NCBI GenBank assembly: GCA_002424545.1
Contig: DIKL01000121.1
Coordinates: 1-37,608 of the forward strand
Reading direction: 5' to 3'
DNA: 37,608 nucleotides
From: Syntrophaceae bacterium UBA5619
Lineage (GTDB): Bacteria; Desulfobacterota; Syntrophia; Syntrophales; UBA5619
The translations under genes were made by a program, and so were the position numbers. Below, one piece after another: positions 1-7,998 of this stretch (positions within the stretch are counted from its first letter, which is position 1; every line of letters begins with the position of its first letter). Under the pieces are notes generated by a model. The model was given only the letters and a program-made list of their open reading frames with translations. It ran no database searches and had not been told where the DNA came from.

Positions 1-500
1 ACACCGGCATCCAGCGCTCCTCGGCGACACCGGCCGGCGGGTGGACCACCACCACACCCGATTCTGCGAGGAAGGGTCAGAGGAAGAAAAACATGGTGAA
101 AATCATGGCGGCGCACCGCATCCCCTACACGGCCACGGCCAGCATCGGCGCCCCGGAGGACCTGAAAGAAAAGCTTGAAAAAGCCAAAAATATAAAAGGT
201 TCGCGATTTATCCATCTGTTTGCCTCCTGCCCGACCGGTTGGCGGCATGCCACGGAGCTCTCCATCGAGGTCGCTCGGCAGGCTGTGAAAAGCCGAGTGT
301 TTCCGCTTTACGAGGTGTTCGATGGGGATACCTGGCAGTTGAGTTCCATGCCTGAGAAGGAAGGGGTGGACGCCTATCTGAAACATCAGGGTCGGTTCAA
401 AAAGATGTCCGTCGAAGAACGCGTCCGCATGCAAATGCGGGTGGACGATGACTGGCAGCGCTTGACCGACAGATGCCAAGTCCGGAAAGCTGCGGGATAA
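1..500 (+). CDS. porB: pyruvate:ferredoxin oxidoreductase beta subunit, C-terminal part (partial)
   Basis: This is the 3' end of a gene that begins before the window. The reading frame is open from base 3, and the ATG at 93 is internal, because the residues before it already fit the family (GIQRSSATPAGGWTTTTP). PorB is the thiamine-diphosphate-binding beta subunit of pyruvate or 2-oxoacid:ferredoxin oxidoreductase, which oxidatively decarboxylates pyruvate to acetyl-CoA in the cytoplasm and reduces ferredoxin. The visible part carries the family's late segments: the T-G-x-Q-R-S turn, MAAHRIPYTATASIG, and FIHLFASCPTGW with its conserved Cys-Pro. About 165 residues of the usual ~300 are seen. 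The next gene starts 34 bp downstream on the same strand. A related 2-ketoacid oxidoreductase specificity cannot be excluded from this portion. Confidence 0.88.
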   Translation, partial: TGIQRSSATPAGGWTTTTPDSARKGQRKKNMVKIMAAHRIPYTATASIGAPEDLKEKLEKAKNIKGSRFIHLFASCPTGWRHATELSIEVARQAVKSRVFPLYEVFDGDTWQLSSMPEKEGVDAYLKHQGRFKKMSVEERVRMQMRVDDDWQRLTDRCQVRKAAG

Positions 501-534
501 CCCCGGCCGAAAGAATGGAAGGAGATTTTTTACC

Positions 535-2034
535 ATGATGACAGCCAATCAATATGAGGAAAGCCTGAGAAAACTCAAGCTGGTCGTGTATATGTTCGGC
601 AAACGGATTGAAAATGTGGTGGACGACCCGATCCTCCGGCCTTCCCTGAATGCCGTGGCCGCCACATACGAACTGGCTGCGCGGCCGGAGACCGCGGAAC
701 TGATGACCGCCATGTCGCACCTGTCCGGTAAGAGGATCAACCGTTTCTGCCATATCCATCAGAACCGGGACGACCTGGTGAAGAAAAGCAAGATGGGACG
801 GATGCTCGGGGGCCACACGGCCTGCTGCTTCCAGCGCTGCGTCGGAATGGACGCGCTCAATGCCCTGTCCATCGTCACCTACGACATCGACGCCAAATAC
901 GGCACGAAATACAACGAGCGGTTCATCAAATTCCTCTCCCATGTGCAGGAAAACGACCTGACCTGCGACGGCGCGATGACGGACCCCAAGGGGAACCGGA
1001 GCCTGGCCCCGCAAGAGCAGGCCGACCCGGATCTTTATCTGCACGTGGTCGAAGAGAGGCCCGACGGCATCGTGGTGAGCGGGGCGAAGGCCCACCAGAC
1101 CGGCGCGGTGAACTCCCATGAGATCATCGTCATGCCGACCATTGCGATGCGCGAGGAAGACAAGGACTATGCGATCTCTTTCGCCGTACCCAGCGATACG
1201 TTGGGAATTACATACATCATCGGCCGACAGTCCTGCGACACCCGGAAGCTCGAAGCGGGCCTCATTGACCGGGGCAATCCCTTCTTCGGCGGGCATGAGG
1301 CGCTGGTGGTTTTCGACCGCGTGTTCGTTCCCTGGGAGAGGGTTTTCATGTACCGGGAGTATGAGTTTGCCGGGTCGCTGGTGGAAAAATTCGCCTCCTA
1401 CCACCGCCAGAGCTACGCCTGCAAGGTGGGGGTCGGCGACGTGCTGATCGGCGCGACGCAAACGGTTGCCGAGTACAACGGGGCCGCCAAGGCATCCCAC
1501 ATTAAGGACAAGATCATCGAGATGAACCAGTTGAACGAGACGCTCTACTGCGGCTGCATCGCCTGCGCGTCGGAAGGCCGTCCGGAGCCCAGCGGAACCT
1601 ACCTCGTCGATACGCTGCTGGCCAATGTGCACAAGCAGAACGTTACCCGGTTCCCTTACGAAATCGCCCGCCTGGCCCAGGACATTGCCGGCGGCCTGAT
1701 GGTCACCCTGCCCTCGGAGGCGGATCTGCGCTCGCCGAAAGTCGGAAAGTGGATCGAAAAATACTGCCGGGGCGTCGAAGGCGTCCTCGTGGAAGACCGG
1801 ATGCGCATCCTGCGACTGATCGAAAACCTTACCCTGGGGACCGCCGCCGTGGGATACCTGACCGAATCAATGCACGGCGCAGGATCGCCGCAGGCCCAAC
1901 GGATCATGATTTCCCGCCTGGTCGACATGAAGGCCAAGCAGCGCAAGGCCAAGAAGCTCTGCGGCATCGCTTCGGAATCCGGGGGGAGCACAACCGGAAC
2001 CATTCATAGCCAAACAGCTCAGTCCGTTAAATAA
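535..2034 (+). CDS. abfD: 4-hydroxybutyryl-CoA dehydratase / vinylacetyl-CoA isomerase family protein
   Basis: The 499-residue length and sequence match the AbfD family, FAD and [4Fe-4S] enzymes that dehydrate 4-hydroxybutyryl-CoA to crotonyl-CoA through a ketyl radical. Visible landmarks are C-F-Q-R-C at 98-102 (the two N-terminal cluster cysteines), KAHQTG at 185-190 with the conserved Thr, GGHEALVVFD around 252-261 with the conserved Glu, H290 and C296 as the other cluster ligands, Y294 and K297, and TESMHGAGSPQAQR near 443-456. The His-to-Cys ligand spacing is one residue shorter than I recall for the Clostridium aminobutyricum enzyme (see findings). The ATG at 535 is preceded by GGAGA at good distance. 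It follows porB closely and may share its transcript. Its true substrate could be another CoA ester, because syntrophs carry several paralogues. Confidence 0.85.
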   Translation: MMTANQYEESLRKLKLVVYMFGKRIENVVDDPILRPSLNAVAATYELAARPETAELMTAMSHLSGKRINRFCHIHQNRDDLVKKSKMGRMLGGHTACCFQRCVGMDALNALSIVTYDIDAKYGTKYNERFIKFLSHVQENDLTCDGAMTDPKGNRSLAPQEQADPDLYLHVVEERPDGIVVSGAKAHQTGAVNSHEIIVMPTIAMREEDKDYAISFAVPSDTLGITYIIGRQSCDTRKLEAGLIDRGNPFFGGHEALVVFDRVFVPWERVFMYREYEFAGSLVEKFASYHRQSYACKVGVGDVLIGATQTVAEYNGAAKASHIKDKIIEMNQLNETLYCGCIACASEGRPEPSGTYLVDTLLANVHKQNVTRFPYEIARLAQDIAGGLMVTLPSEADLRSPKVGKWIEKYCRGVEGVLVEDRMRILRLIENLTLGTAAVGYLTESMHGAGSPQAQRIMISRLVDMKAKQRKAKKLCGIASESGGSTTGTIHSQTAQSVK

Positions 2035-2081
2035 TTTTCCGGACAGGCGTGGTTGGAATTCATGAAAGTGGAGGCATGAAA

Positions 2082-2498
2082 ATGAAAGCGGCATTTATAC
2101 TGGTACCTTCCGAATCGAGGAGGCTCATCGCCAAGGGTGTTTCAGCGATGAAGGAGATCAAGGCTGCGAGGGAAAGCGGATATACGATCATTTGCGGCGG
2201 CACCACCAACGGATATGTGGCGCAGGAAATCCTAGGCGTAACCGACATTCCTCCCCAAAAATATACGGCAGGCACCATTTGCAGCCGCGTCGTATGCACG
2301 ACCGACGCCGACAAGCGGTCCCCTTTCCCGATCATCCTGTTTCAGGGAGAGAGGGTCAAGAAGACCATCCCTGAAGCGCTCAATGATTTTCACCGGGAAA
2401 CCGTTATTATCAAGGGCGCCAACGCCATCGATGCAAGCGGGAAAGTTGGCGTTATTTCATCTATCCGGGTCATATTCCCCGAAGCTTGCTTCGAATAG
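2082..2498 (+). CDS. conserved hypothetical protein, possibly C-terminally truncated
   Basis: The frame is open from a GTG at 2049, but GGAGG at 2070-2074 lies 7 bp before the ATG at 2082 and only 1 bp before the ATG at 2076, so 2082 is preferred (138 residues). It is a soluble protein without signal peptide or membrane segment. Glycine-rich pieces stand out: the N-terminal VPSESRRLIAKGV, IICGGTTNGYVAQEILG, and KGANAIDASGKVGV near residue 120. I recall the same motifs in uncharacterised archaeal and bacterial proteins of about 250 residues, where the chain continues after the last motif. Here it stops within 15 residues, so it may be a broken 5' fragment. A short perfect inverted repeat (CGAAGC, TT, GCTTCG at 2480-2493) sits at the stop. 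I do not know the function. Confidence 0.55.
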   Translation: MKAAFILVPSESRRLIAKGVSAMKEIKAARESGYTIICGGTTNGYVAQEILGVTDIPPQKYTAGTICSRVVCTTDADKRSPFPIILFQGERVKKTIPEALNDFHRETVIIKGANAIDASGKVGVISSIRVIFPEACFE

Positions 2499-2702
2499 AT
2501 TTGTATGAGATGCCGTTTATGTGAGCGAATATATTCATAAGAGTTATAATGTATCCGTTTTATTGTACCACCTAAACATTTTTGTTTATCTTTTCAATCG
2601 ATCTCGATCGACGCAAAGCCCCTCCGGAAAAAGGAAAAAGCACTGCGGAAATATCATGAAATCCGTGACAATATTTTTCCGTTTCGGACGGTTTCATACC
2701 CG
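2499..2702. other. AT-rich intergenic stretch without a recognisable gene
   Basis: From the end of the hypothetical gene to the promoter before the malic enzyme the DNA is clearly more AT-rich than its surroundings. Short frames of about 60-70 codons exist on both strands, but they lack ribosome binding sites and look random. With the promoter and leader (2703-2843) the gap totals about 345 bp. I see no tRNA or strong terminator in it. Confidence 0.5.
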
Positions 2703-2730
2703 TTGACTTTACTGCGGGGCGGCGTATAAA
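2703..2730 (+). promoter_or_regulatory. sigma-70-type promoter for the malic enzyme gene
   Basis: TTGACT at 2703-2708 and TATAAA at 2725-2730 are separated by 16 bp. This matches 5 of 6 and 5 of 6 bases of the -35 and -10 consensus. It lies about 115 bp upstream of the malic enzyme start, leaving a leader of roughly 105 nt. Confidence 0.55.
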
Positions 2731-2843
2731 GTGATCCGCAGATTTCTTGATCAGTTTCGAGGATCGGCGCGGTTTGCATTGTATCGTCACACCAACAGGG
2801 TGTTGAGAAACACCTCCGATGGGGCAGGAAGGGAGGCGGGTTG

Positions 2844-4271
2844 ATGATCAAGGAGAGTTCAGGTTACAGTGTGGTGCTTCGGATCGAGCTCCCCAAACGG
2901 CCGGGGATGTTGGGGAAGGTTCTGTCCGTCATCGGCAGGGCCGGGGGCGGTATGGGGGCCATCGATATCGTCGGATTCAAAAGCGGCAGCATCATCCGCG
3001 ATATCGAGGCCAGTGCGGCGGATCTCGACACGGCGAAGTTGATCACCGCCGCGGTCCGGCGGATCAAGGAGATCAAGGTTCTCAACGTGGCGGACCGGAC
3101 CCTGCTGATCCATCAGGGGGGGAAGGTCGAGATCGCAAGCAAGGTTCCGCTGAAGACCCGGGGTGACATTGCGGTAGCCTACACGCCGGGCGTGGCCCGG
3201 GTGGCGACGGCCATCTTCGATGAACCGGAACGCGTTTATGAATTGACCATGAAAAAGAACAGCGTGGCGATTGTCACGGACGGTACGGCCGTTCTCGGTC
3301 TCGGCGATGTCGGACCGGCGGCGGCATTGCCGGTCATGGAGGGGAAGGCGCTTCTTTTCAAGAAATTCGCCGGGATCGACGCATTTCCGATCTGCCTCGA
3401 CACCCGGGATCCGGAGGAGATCATCCAGGCCGTGAAGTGGATCGCCCCCGGTTTCGGCGCCATCAGCCTGGAGGATATCTCCGGCCCCCGCTGTTTTGAG
3501 ATTGAAGACCGCCTGAAGAAAGAATTGAATATCCCCGTCTGCCACGACGATCAGCACAGTACGGCCGTGGTGGTCCTTGCGGGTTTGATGAATGCGCTGA
3601 AGGTCGTGGGGAAAAGACTGGAGGATGTCCGGATCGTTGTCTGCGGTCTCGGCGCCGCCGGCATCGCCTCGATCCGGCTTTTGCTTGCCTCCGGCGCCAG
3701 GGAAATCATCGGCTGCGATCGGGCCGGCATACTTTACCGGGGCCGGCGAAAGAACATGAATCCCGTCAAAGAGGAGATCGCCGGTCTGACCAACCCGGAG
3801 CGTCTCGAGGGATCGGTGGGCCAGGCCCTCACCGGGGCCGACGTCTTCATCGGCCTTTCCGAGGCAAAGGCGGTGACCGTCGAAGATGTCCGGCGGATGG
3901 CCGGGGACGCCATCATCTTTGCATTGGCCAACCCCATGCCGGAAATCCAGCCCGAACAGGTCGAATCCTTTGCGCGGGTGACGGCGACCGGCCGACCGGA
4001 TTATGAAAATCAACTGATCGACATCCTCTGCTATCCCGGACTTTTCCGAGGGGTTTTCGATTGCCGAGCACGCGAGATCAACCAGAAAATGCTTATTGCG
4101 GCGGCCGACGCGATCGCTTCCTGCGTCGCCCCCGAAGAATTGATGGAACAACACATTATTCCCAGCGTCTTCAACCGGAAAGTGCCGGAAATGGTTGCCC
4201 GAGCGGTGACCGAGGCGGCGCTCCGGACGGGCGTTGGGACGACGGAGCATACATACACGATGTTCTCTTGA
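2844..4271 (+). CDS. NAD(P)-dependent malic enzyme with N-terminal ACT domain
   Basis: Malic enzyme oxidatively decarboxylates malate to pyruvate in the cytoplasm. Residues ~8-90 form an ACT-type regulatory domain (VVLRIELPKRPGMLGKVLSV), which in other enzymes binds amino acids or similar effectors. The catalytic part follows: YTPGVA near 113-118 with the catalytic Tyr, TDGTAVLGLGDVG near 145-157, the metal-binding HDDQHSTA near 234-241, and the dinucleotide-binding GLGAAGIAS. The length of 475 residues fits a short bacterial malic enzyme plus ACT. The ATG at 2844 has GGGAGG 7 bp upstream and is preferred to the TTG at 2841. The gene has its own promoter at 2703. Cofactor preference cannot be read from the sequence. 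Confidence 0.93.
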   Translation: MIKESSGYSVVLRIELPKRPGMLGKVLSVIGRAGGGMGAIDIVGFKSGSIIRDIEASAADLDTAKLITAAVRRIKEIKVLNVADRTLLIHQGGKVEIASKVPLKTRGDIAVAYTPGVARVATAIFDEPERVYELTMKKNSVAIVTDGTAVLGLGDVGPAAALPVMEGKALLFKKFAGIDAFPICLDTRDPEEIIQAVKWIAPGFGAISLEDISGPRCFEIEDRLKKELNIPVCHDDQHSTAVVVLAGLMNALKVVGKRLEDVRIVVCGLGAAGIASIRLLLASGAREIIGCDRAGILYRGRRKNMNPVKEEIAGLTNPERLEGSVGQALTGADVFIGLSEAKAVTVEDVRRMAGDAIIFALANPMPEIQPEQVESFARVTATGRPDYENQLIDILCYPGLFRGVFDCRAREINQKMLIAAADAIASCVAPEELMEQHIIPSVFNRKVPEMVARAVTEAALRTGVGTTEHTYTMFS

Positions 4272-4327
4272 GACCGTGCGGCAGCAGCGTCGAGATTCCT
4301 CATGCGGAATTTTGGGAGGGGTGTTTC

Positions 4328-4669
4328 ATGGAAACGGACTACCGGCCGTGGGGATTTTACTTGGTTCTGGCCGATGAGCCGGATCACAAGGTCAAGCGGA
4401 TCTCCGTGAATCCGGGAAAACGGTTGAGTCTCCAGCGTCACCGCCGCCGGTCGGAACACTGGTACCTGATCCGCGGGGAGGCCGTTGCGACCATCGGCGA
4501 CCGGGAGATCCCGCTTCGGCCCGGCGAGACCGTCGACATTCCCTGCGGCGCGAACCATCGTTTCCGGAACACGGGGAACGGAGAGGCGACCTTTATTGAG
4601 ATCCAGACGGGCGAATATTTCGGAGAGGAGGATATTGAACGGCTCGCGGATGACTACGGCCGCGCCTGA
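4328..4669 (+). CDS. mannose-6-phosphate isomerase type II-like single-domain cupin
   Basis: This is a 113-residue cupin matching the C-terminal isomerase domain of bifunctional ManC/AlgA proteins, which interconvert mannose 6-phosphate and fructose 6-phosphate. It opens with YRPWGFYLVL and continues with VKRISVNPGKRLSLQRHRRR, SEHWYLIRGEA, and a second cupin motif RPGETVDIPCGANHRFRN. The metal-binding histidines in H-x-x-R-x-E-H-W and H-R-F are present. GGAGGG lies 7 bp before the ATG at 4328, and the longer upstream frame overlaps malic enzyme and has no support. A stand-alone manC lies at 25389-26459, so the two halves of the usual fusion are separate and about 21 kb apart here. Another NDP-sugar-linked cupin role is possible. 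Confidence 0.8.
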   Translation: METDYRPWGFYLVLADEPDHKVKRISVNPGKRLSLQRHRRRSEHWYLIRGEAVATIGDREIPLRPGETVDIPCGANHRFRNTGNGEATFIEIQTGEYFGEEDIERLADDYGRA

Positions 4670-4712
4670 AACGCCTCTTCTCGGATGTTAAGCGCCTTTT
4701 GTCCCCGCAGCC

Positions 4713-4826
4713 TTACGCCTCCGCGGTTTTCCCCATCTTCTTCAGCCGCTTGGCTTCTTTCTTTTCCTTCAACGTTTTGGAAGGTTTTTTCTTGGTGTCT
4801 TTTTTGACGTCTTTGTCTTTTCCCAT
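4713..4826 (-). CDS. small lysine-rich protein of 37 residues
   Basis: A short frame reads M-G-K-D-K-D-V-K-K-D and ends in KKMGKTAEA. About 40 % of residues are lysine, so it is very basic and probably disordered. Translation is supported by GGGAGG about 7 bp before the ATG at 4826. The start lies inside the 3' end of the upstream YgiQ-like gene (58 bp overlap in another frame), which suggests translational coupling. It has no cysteine, signal peptide or membrane segment. Nucleic-acid or ribosome binding would fit the composition, but no function can be assigned. Confidence 0.55.
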   Translation of the reverse strand: MGKDKDVKKDTKKKPSKTLKEKKEAKRLKKMGKTAEA

Positions 4827-6568
4827 GATATTCCCTCCCGCTTGAATTGTTGTCGACCGTCGTTTCCATACCCGAAGCGCTCCGTTTTCGCAACCAAAAT
4901 CTTCTTTTGACGTTCGCGACCGGCCGCCGTCTTCTCCACGAAAAGTTTTTTTCCGGTCCTTGGATCTCGCCCGGTGTGGTACATCAAGGTGGAAATCGTT
5001 GCCGGGGCCGGGGTGAAGAGTTGGACCTGCTCGGGTTGAAGGGCGAGCTCCCGCACGGCGAAGCGACGGAGCGCCTCCATGTCCGTCTGCGTGCAGCCGG
5101 GATGGGCGGCGATCCAATAGCAGGTCAGAAACTGTTTCTTCCCCGCTTCCGCCGTGAGCTTGCGGAAGAGATCGCGGAAGACCAGCAGGGAGGCGGGTCC
5201 CGGTTTTCCCATGCACCGGAGGACCTGTTCCTCCGAGTGTTCGGGGGCGATCTTCATCTGTCCGGAGACGTGGCGGCGGATGACCTCGCGGAGGAAAGGG
5301 ATGCCGTTCTTTCGGTCGGCGAGGAGAAGGTCGTACCGGATGCCGGAGGCGACGATCGCCTGTTTGACGCCGGGAATCTCCCGTAGTTTCCGGAGGAGAG
5401 CGATCTGCCGGCCGTGATCGGGACGGAGGTTTTTGCAGACCTTGGGGTAGAGGCAGCTTCGGTCGGGGCAGGCGCCGCGGGCCAGCTTCTTTTCGCATTC
5501 GAACCCGTACATGTTGGCCGTCGGCCCGCCCACGTCGAGGATGCGTCCCTTGAAGCCGGGAACGGAGGTCAGCGATTCGGCCTCGCGCACGATCGAGGCT
5601 TCGCTCCGTGAGCTGACCGTTCGCCCCTCGTGTACGGCGATCGCGCAGAAATGACACCCACCGTAGCAGCCCCGGTGGGTGGCGATCGAGAAGCGGATCG
5701 TCTCCAGCGCCCGGACCTCGCCCGTAGGACGATGACAGGGATGAACCGCCCGTTCGAAGTTCATCCCGTGGACCTCGTCCATCTCCGCCTGCGTGAGCGG
5801 CGGCGCCGGCGGGTTGTGGATGAGCCAGCGCGTGTCCTGTCTCTGGCAGAGCCCTTTCGCCGTCAGGGGATCCTGGTTTCGGTCGAAGGTCAGGAACATC
5901 TTCTCGAAGGTCGCCGGATCCGCCGCGGACGCTTCCCAGGAGGGGAGTTCCAGAAATCCGGGCTTGGGTTCTGCCGCGGCGTGGCAGAGTCCTCTCAGCT
6001 CAGAGACGTCCCGACCTTCCCGGAGCCGCGCGGCCAGATCCAGGACCGAGTTGTCCGCCATTCCGTAGAGGAGGTAATCGGCCTTTGCGTCGATCAAAAC
6101 GGAGCGGCGCACCCGGTTGGACCAGAAGTCGTAATGGGCGATTCGCCGGAGGCTTGCCTCGATCCCACCCAGAACGATCGGCGCCGTTTTCTTGAAATGG
6201 CGACGGATCAGGTTGGCATAGGCAATGACGGCACGATCGGGACGACGGTTGTTGATCCCGCCGGCCGTGAAATCGTCCTTCCGCCGCCTCTTTCCGGATG
6301 CGGTCCGGTTTGCGACCAGCGAATCGATGCAGCCGCCGGTAATGCCCCAGAAGAGTTCCGGCTCGCCGAGACGGGAGATATCCTTTTCGGAATCGATGTC
6401 CGGCTGGGGGATGATTCCCACGCGGTATCCGGCGGCGAGCAGACGTTGGCCGATCACGGAGACGCCGACGAAGGGGCTGTCGAGATAGCTGTCCCCGGCA
6501 ACCAGGATCACGTCGAGCCGGGTCCAGCCGACCTTCCGGATTTCATCAGGGGTTGCCGGGATGAACAT
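4769..6568 (-). CDS. YgiQ-family radical SAM protein (UPF0313)
   Basis: The 599-residue protein matches the YgiQ family throughout. The N-terminal ~290 residues form the family-specific domain (MFIPATPDEIRKVGW, DVILVAGDSYLDSPFVGVS, IVLGGIEASLRRIAHYDFW). The radical SAM core follows, with its cluster cysteines in C-Y-G-G-C-H-F-C at 301-308, a conserved GGPTANMYG, and GQMKIAPEHSEEQVL. The late CYWIAAHPGC and QVQLFTPAPATISTLMYHT segments are also typical. The biochemical reaction of the family is not established to my knowledge. The C-terminal ~30 residues are basic and low-complexity, where the frame overlaps the small lysine-rich gene. It is part of a minus-strand series from 9661 down to 4713. 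Confidence 0.93.
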   Translation of the reverse strand: MFIPATPDEIRKVGWTRLDVILVAGDSYLDSPFVGVSVIGQRLLAAGYRVGIIPQPDIDSEKDISRLGEPELFWGITGGCIDSLVANRTASGKRRRKDDFTAGGINNRRPDRAVIAYANLIRRHFKKTAPIVLGGIEASLRRIAHYDFWSNRVRRSVLIDAKADYLLYGMADNSVLDLAARLREGRDVSELRGLCHAAAEPKPGFLELPSWEASAADPATFEKMFLTFDRNQDPLTAKGLCQRQDTRWLIHNPPAPPLTQAEMDEVHGMNFERAVHPCHRPTGEVRALETIRFSIATHRGCYGGCHFCAIAVHEGRTVSSRSEASIVREAESLTSVPGFKGRILDVGGPTANMYGFECEKKLARGACPDRSCLYPKVCKNLRPDHGRQIALLRKLREIPGVKQAIVASGIRYDLLLADRKNGIPFLREVIRRHVSGQMKIAPEHSEEQVLRCMGKPGPASLLVFRDLFRKLTAEAGKKQFLTCYWIAAHPGCTQTDMEALRRFAVRELALQPEQVQLFTPAPATISTLMYHTGRDPRTGKKLFVEKTAAGRERQKKILVAKTERFGYGNDGRQQFKREGISWEKTKTSKKTPRKNLPKR

Positions 6569-6637
6569 CGCCCGTCCTTTTTTTTGCCGAATCGCTTTGC
6601 AGGCGACAGATGGGAATCACCGCCGGTTGAAGCAGGT

Positions 6638-7048
6638 CTATTTCACCACGGTCAGTTTTTCGGTCTTGGAACCGAACCTGCTGCACGAGGCCTTCACCTC
6701 GAGGACATCGCCGGGCGCGACATCCACCGGGTAGGAATAGAGAAAAGTCGTTTCTCCAGGTTGGTTCTTGTATTCGACCTTGGAGATCGTTTTGCCGTCC
6801 TTGCGAATTTCGACCTTATCGATGAAGTGTTTCATCGGATCGTCAACGCCGTGCGTGATCCGGACCTCCACCGTTTTTTTGGCCTGGTCGTACGAGAGCG
6901 CGACTTCCTTCGGGGAGTGTGCCCCGGCGAGCGCGGGGAACCCGGCCGCCAGCAGGACGGTCATCAGGATGCAGGCCGCGACCGCGTCTTTGCGGAGGTA
7001 GGTCTGGTTTCCGGGATTTTTACGACTCATTTCTTCGTGGATCATCAT
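6638..7048 (-). CDS. exported superoxide-reductase/SoxZ-like immunoglobulin-fold protein
   Basis: This is a 136-residue protein with a signal peptide (hydrophobic stretch ~24-42, cleavage probably near A-G-A-H). The mature part resembles the iron-binding domain of desulfoferrodoxin and neelaredoxin: DPMKHFIDKVEI corresponds to the H-P-x-x-x-H-x-I-x-W-I-E segment, and C-S-R-F-G near 122-126 corresponds to the C-N-x-H-G ligand pair. H66, H74 and C122 could be ligands, but the histidine of C-N-x-H is Phe here, so the standard five-ligand Fe site is incomplete. The fold class also includes SoxZ. The start at 7048 has AGGAG about 8 bp upstream. It sits between the MBL hydrolase and ygiQ on the same strand. 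A periplasmic redox or sulfur-carrier role is inference. Confidence 0.6.
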   Translation of the reverse strand: MMIHEEMSRKNPGNQTYLRKDAVAACILMTVLLAAGFPALAGAHSPKEVALSYDQAKKTVEVRITHGVDDPMKHFIDKVEIRKDGKTISKVEYKNQPGETTFLYSYPVDVAPGDVLEVKASCSRFGSKTEKLTVVK

Positions 7049-7164
7049 ACGTGTGGCTCCTTTCCTTTGCGGTTGAATGGTTGATGCCGAAAAAGACGTC
7101 TCGAATGCGGTGACGGTTTTCGGTCACGTTTTCGCTGCGCGTCGCACCGGATTTGTATCCGGTT

Positions 7165-7998
7165 TCAGACGACGATCTCCATGTCCTGATGGACCGCGAA
7201 GCACTCCAGGGGACGGTCGGCGATGATGCTCCGGCAGTCCGCAACGATCTCATCCACCGCCGCGTCCGTCCGCTCCTGATTGTGGTGATAGAGACCGAGT
7301 CGGTTGACGCCGGCGTCGAGTCCGAGCCGCAAGGCGTCCGTATAGACGGAATGACCCCATGTTCGGGTCAGTCGGTAATCCCGGGGACGGTATTCGGCGT
7401 CGTGGACGAGGAGATCCGCTCCCTTCGCGAAGGCGCGGTAGTCTTCATATGTCATGCCACCCGAATGCCGATAGGATAGCTCATTGTCGGTCAAAAAGAC
7501 GAAGGATCGCCCGTTCTCCTCAAAACGGTATCCCATTCCTTGGTCGGGATGGCTGATCGGAATCGAGGTCACGGTCAGCCCGCCGAAGCGAAACGTCTCC
7601 CGACAGACATCCCGGTATTGAATTTTCGCCTTGATCTCGTCAAAGCTGACCGGAAAATTGGGAGGAGTCATGATACGGGAGATCATTTCCCGGACGGAGT
7701 TTTGGGCGAAGGGGCAGCCGAAAAGCGATATCCGCGTGCCGGACCGGTAAATGGGCCTGAAGAAGGGAAAGCCCATGATGTGATCCCAGTGGCTATGGGT
7801 GAAGAGCATCGTATAGCTGAAACGTTTCTCGTCAATGAGGCGGTTTCCCAGCCTCCGAATGCCTGAGCCGGCATCAATGATGACGATGCGGTCATCCACG
7901 GTGCGGATTTCGATGCAAGACGTGTCCCCTCCGTAGCGCAGATACTCCCTGCCTGAAACCGGAATGGATCCTCTTGCTCCCCAGCAGCGGATCAACAT
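7165..7998 (-). CDS. metallo-beta-lactamase-fold hydrolase
   Basis: A 277-residue protein of the RNase Z / phosphoribosyl cyclic phosphodiesterase-like branch of the MBL fold. It begins MLIRCWGARGSIPVSG, a start typical of this group, then GGDTSCIEI and VIIDAGSGIRRLG. The metal motif is H-S-H-W-D-H, followed by IPISHPDQGMGYRFE, FLTDNE and LLVHDAEY, which carry the later metal ligands. The frame stays open upstream to 8172 but overlaps the HD-GYP gene. The ATG at 7998 with AGGAGG 6 bp upstream is clearly the start. It follows the HD-GYP gene by about 106 bp on the same strand, so a second-messenger or signalling phosphodiesterase role is conceivable. The substrate is unknown. Confidence 0.85.
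   Translation of the reverse strand: MLIRCWGARGSIPVSGREYLRYGGDTSCIEIRTVDDRIVIIDAGSGIRRLGNRLIDEKRFSYTMLFTHSHWDHIMGFPFFRPIYRSGTRISLFGCPFAQNSVREMISRIMTPPNFPVSFDEIKAKIQYRDVCRETFRFGGLTVTSIPISHPDQGMGYRFEENGRSFVFLTDNELSYRHSGGMTYEDYRAFAKGADLLVHDAEYRPRDYRLTRTWGHSVYTDALRLGLDAGVNRLGLYHHNQERTDAAVDEIVADCRSIIADRPLECFAVHQDMEIVV

Noticed and set aside
397..1632. Long minus-strand frame of 411 codons opposite the abfD-like gene
   Set aside because: It mirrors the third-codon GC bias of the + strand gene, has no recognisable motif and no ribosome binding site. The + strand protein is unmistakable.
2859..4250. Minus-strand frame of 463 codons opposite malic enzyme
   Set aside because: Shadow of a confirmed gene; His/Asp/Gly-rich composition without domain signals.
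5630..7084. Plus-strand frame of 484 codons across ygiQ and the SOR-like gene
   Set aside because: It spans two convincing minus-strand genes and the gap between them, which only a chance frame would do.
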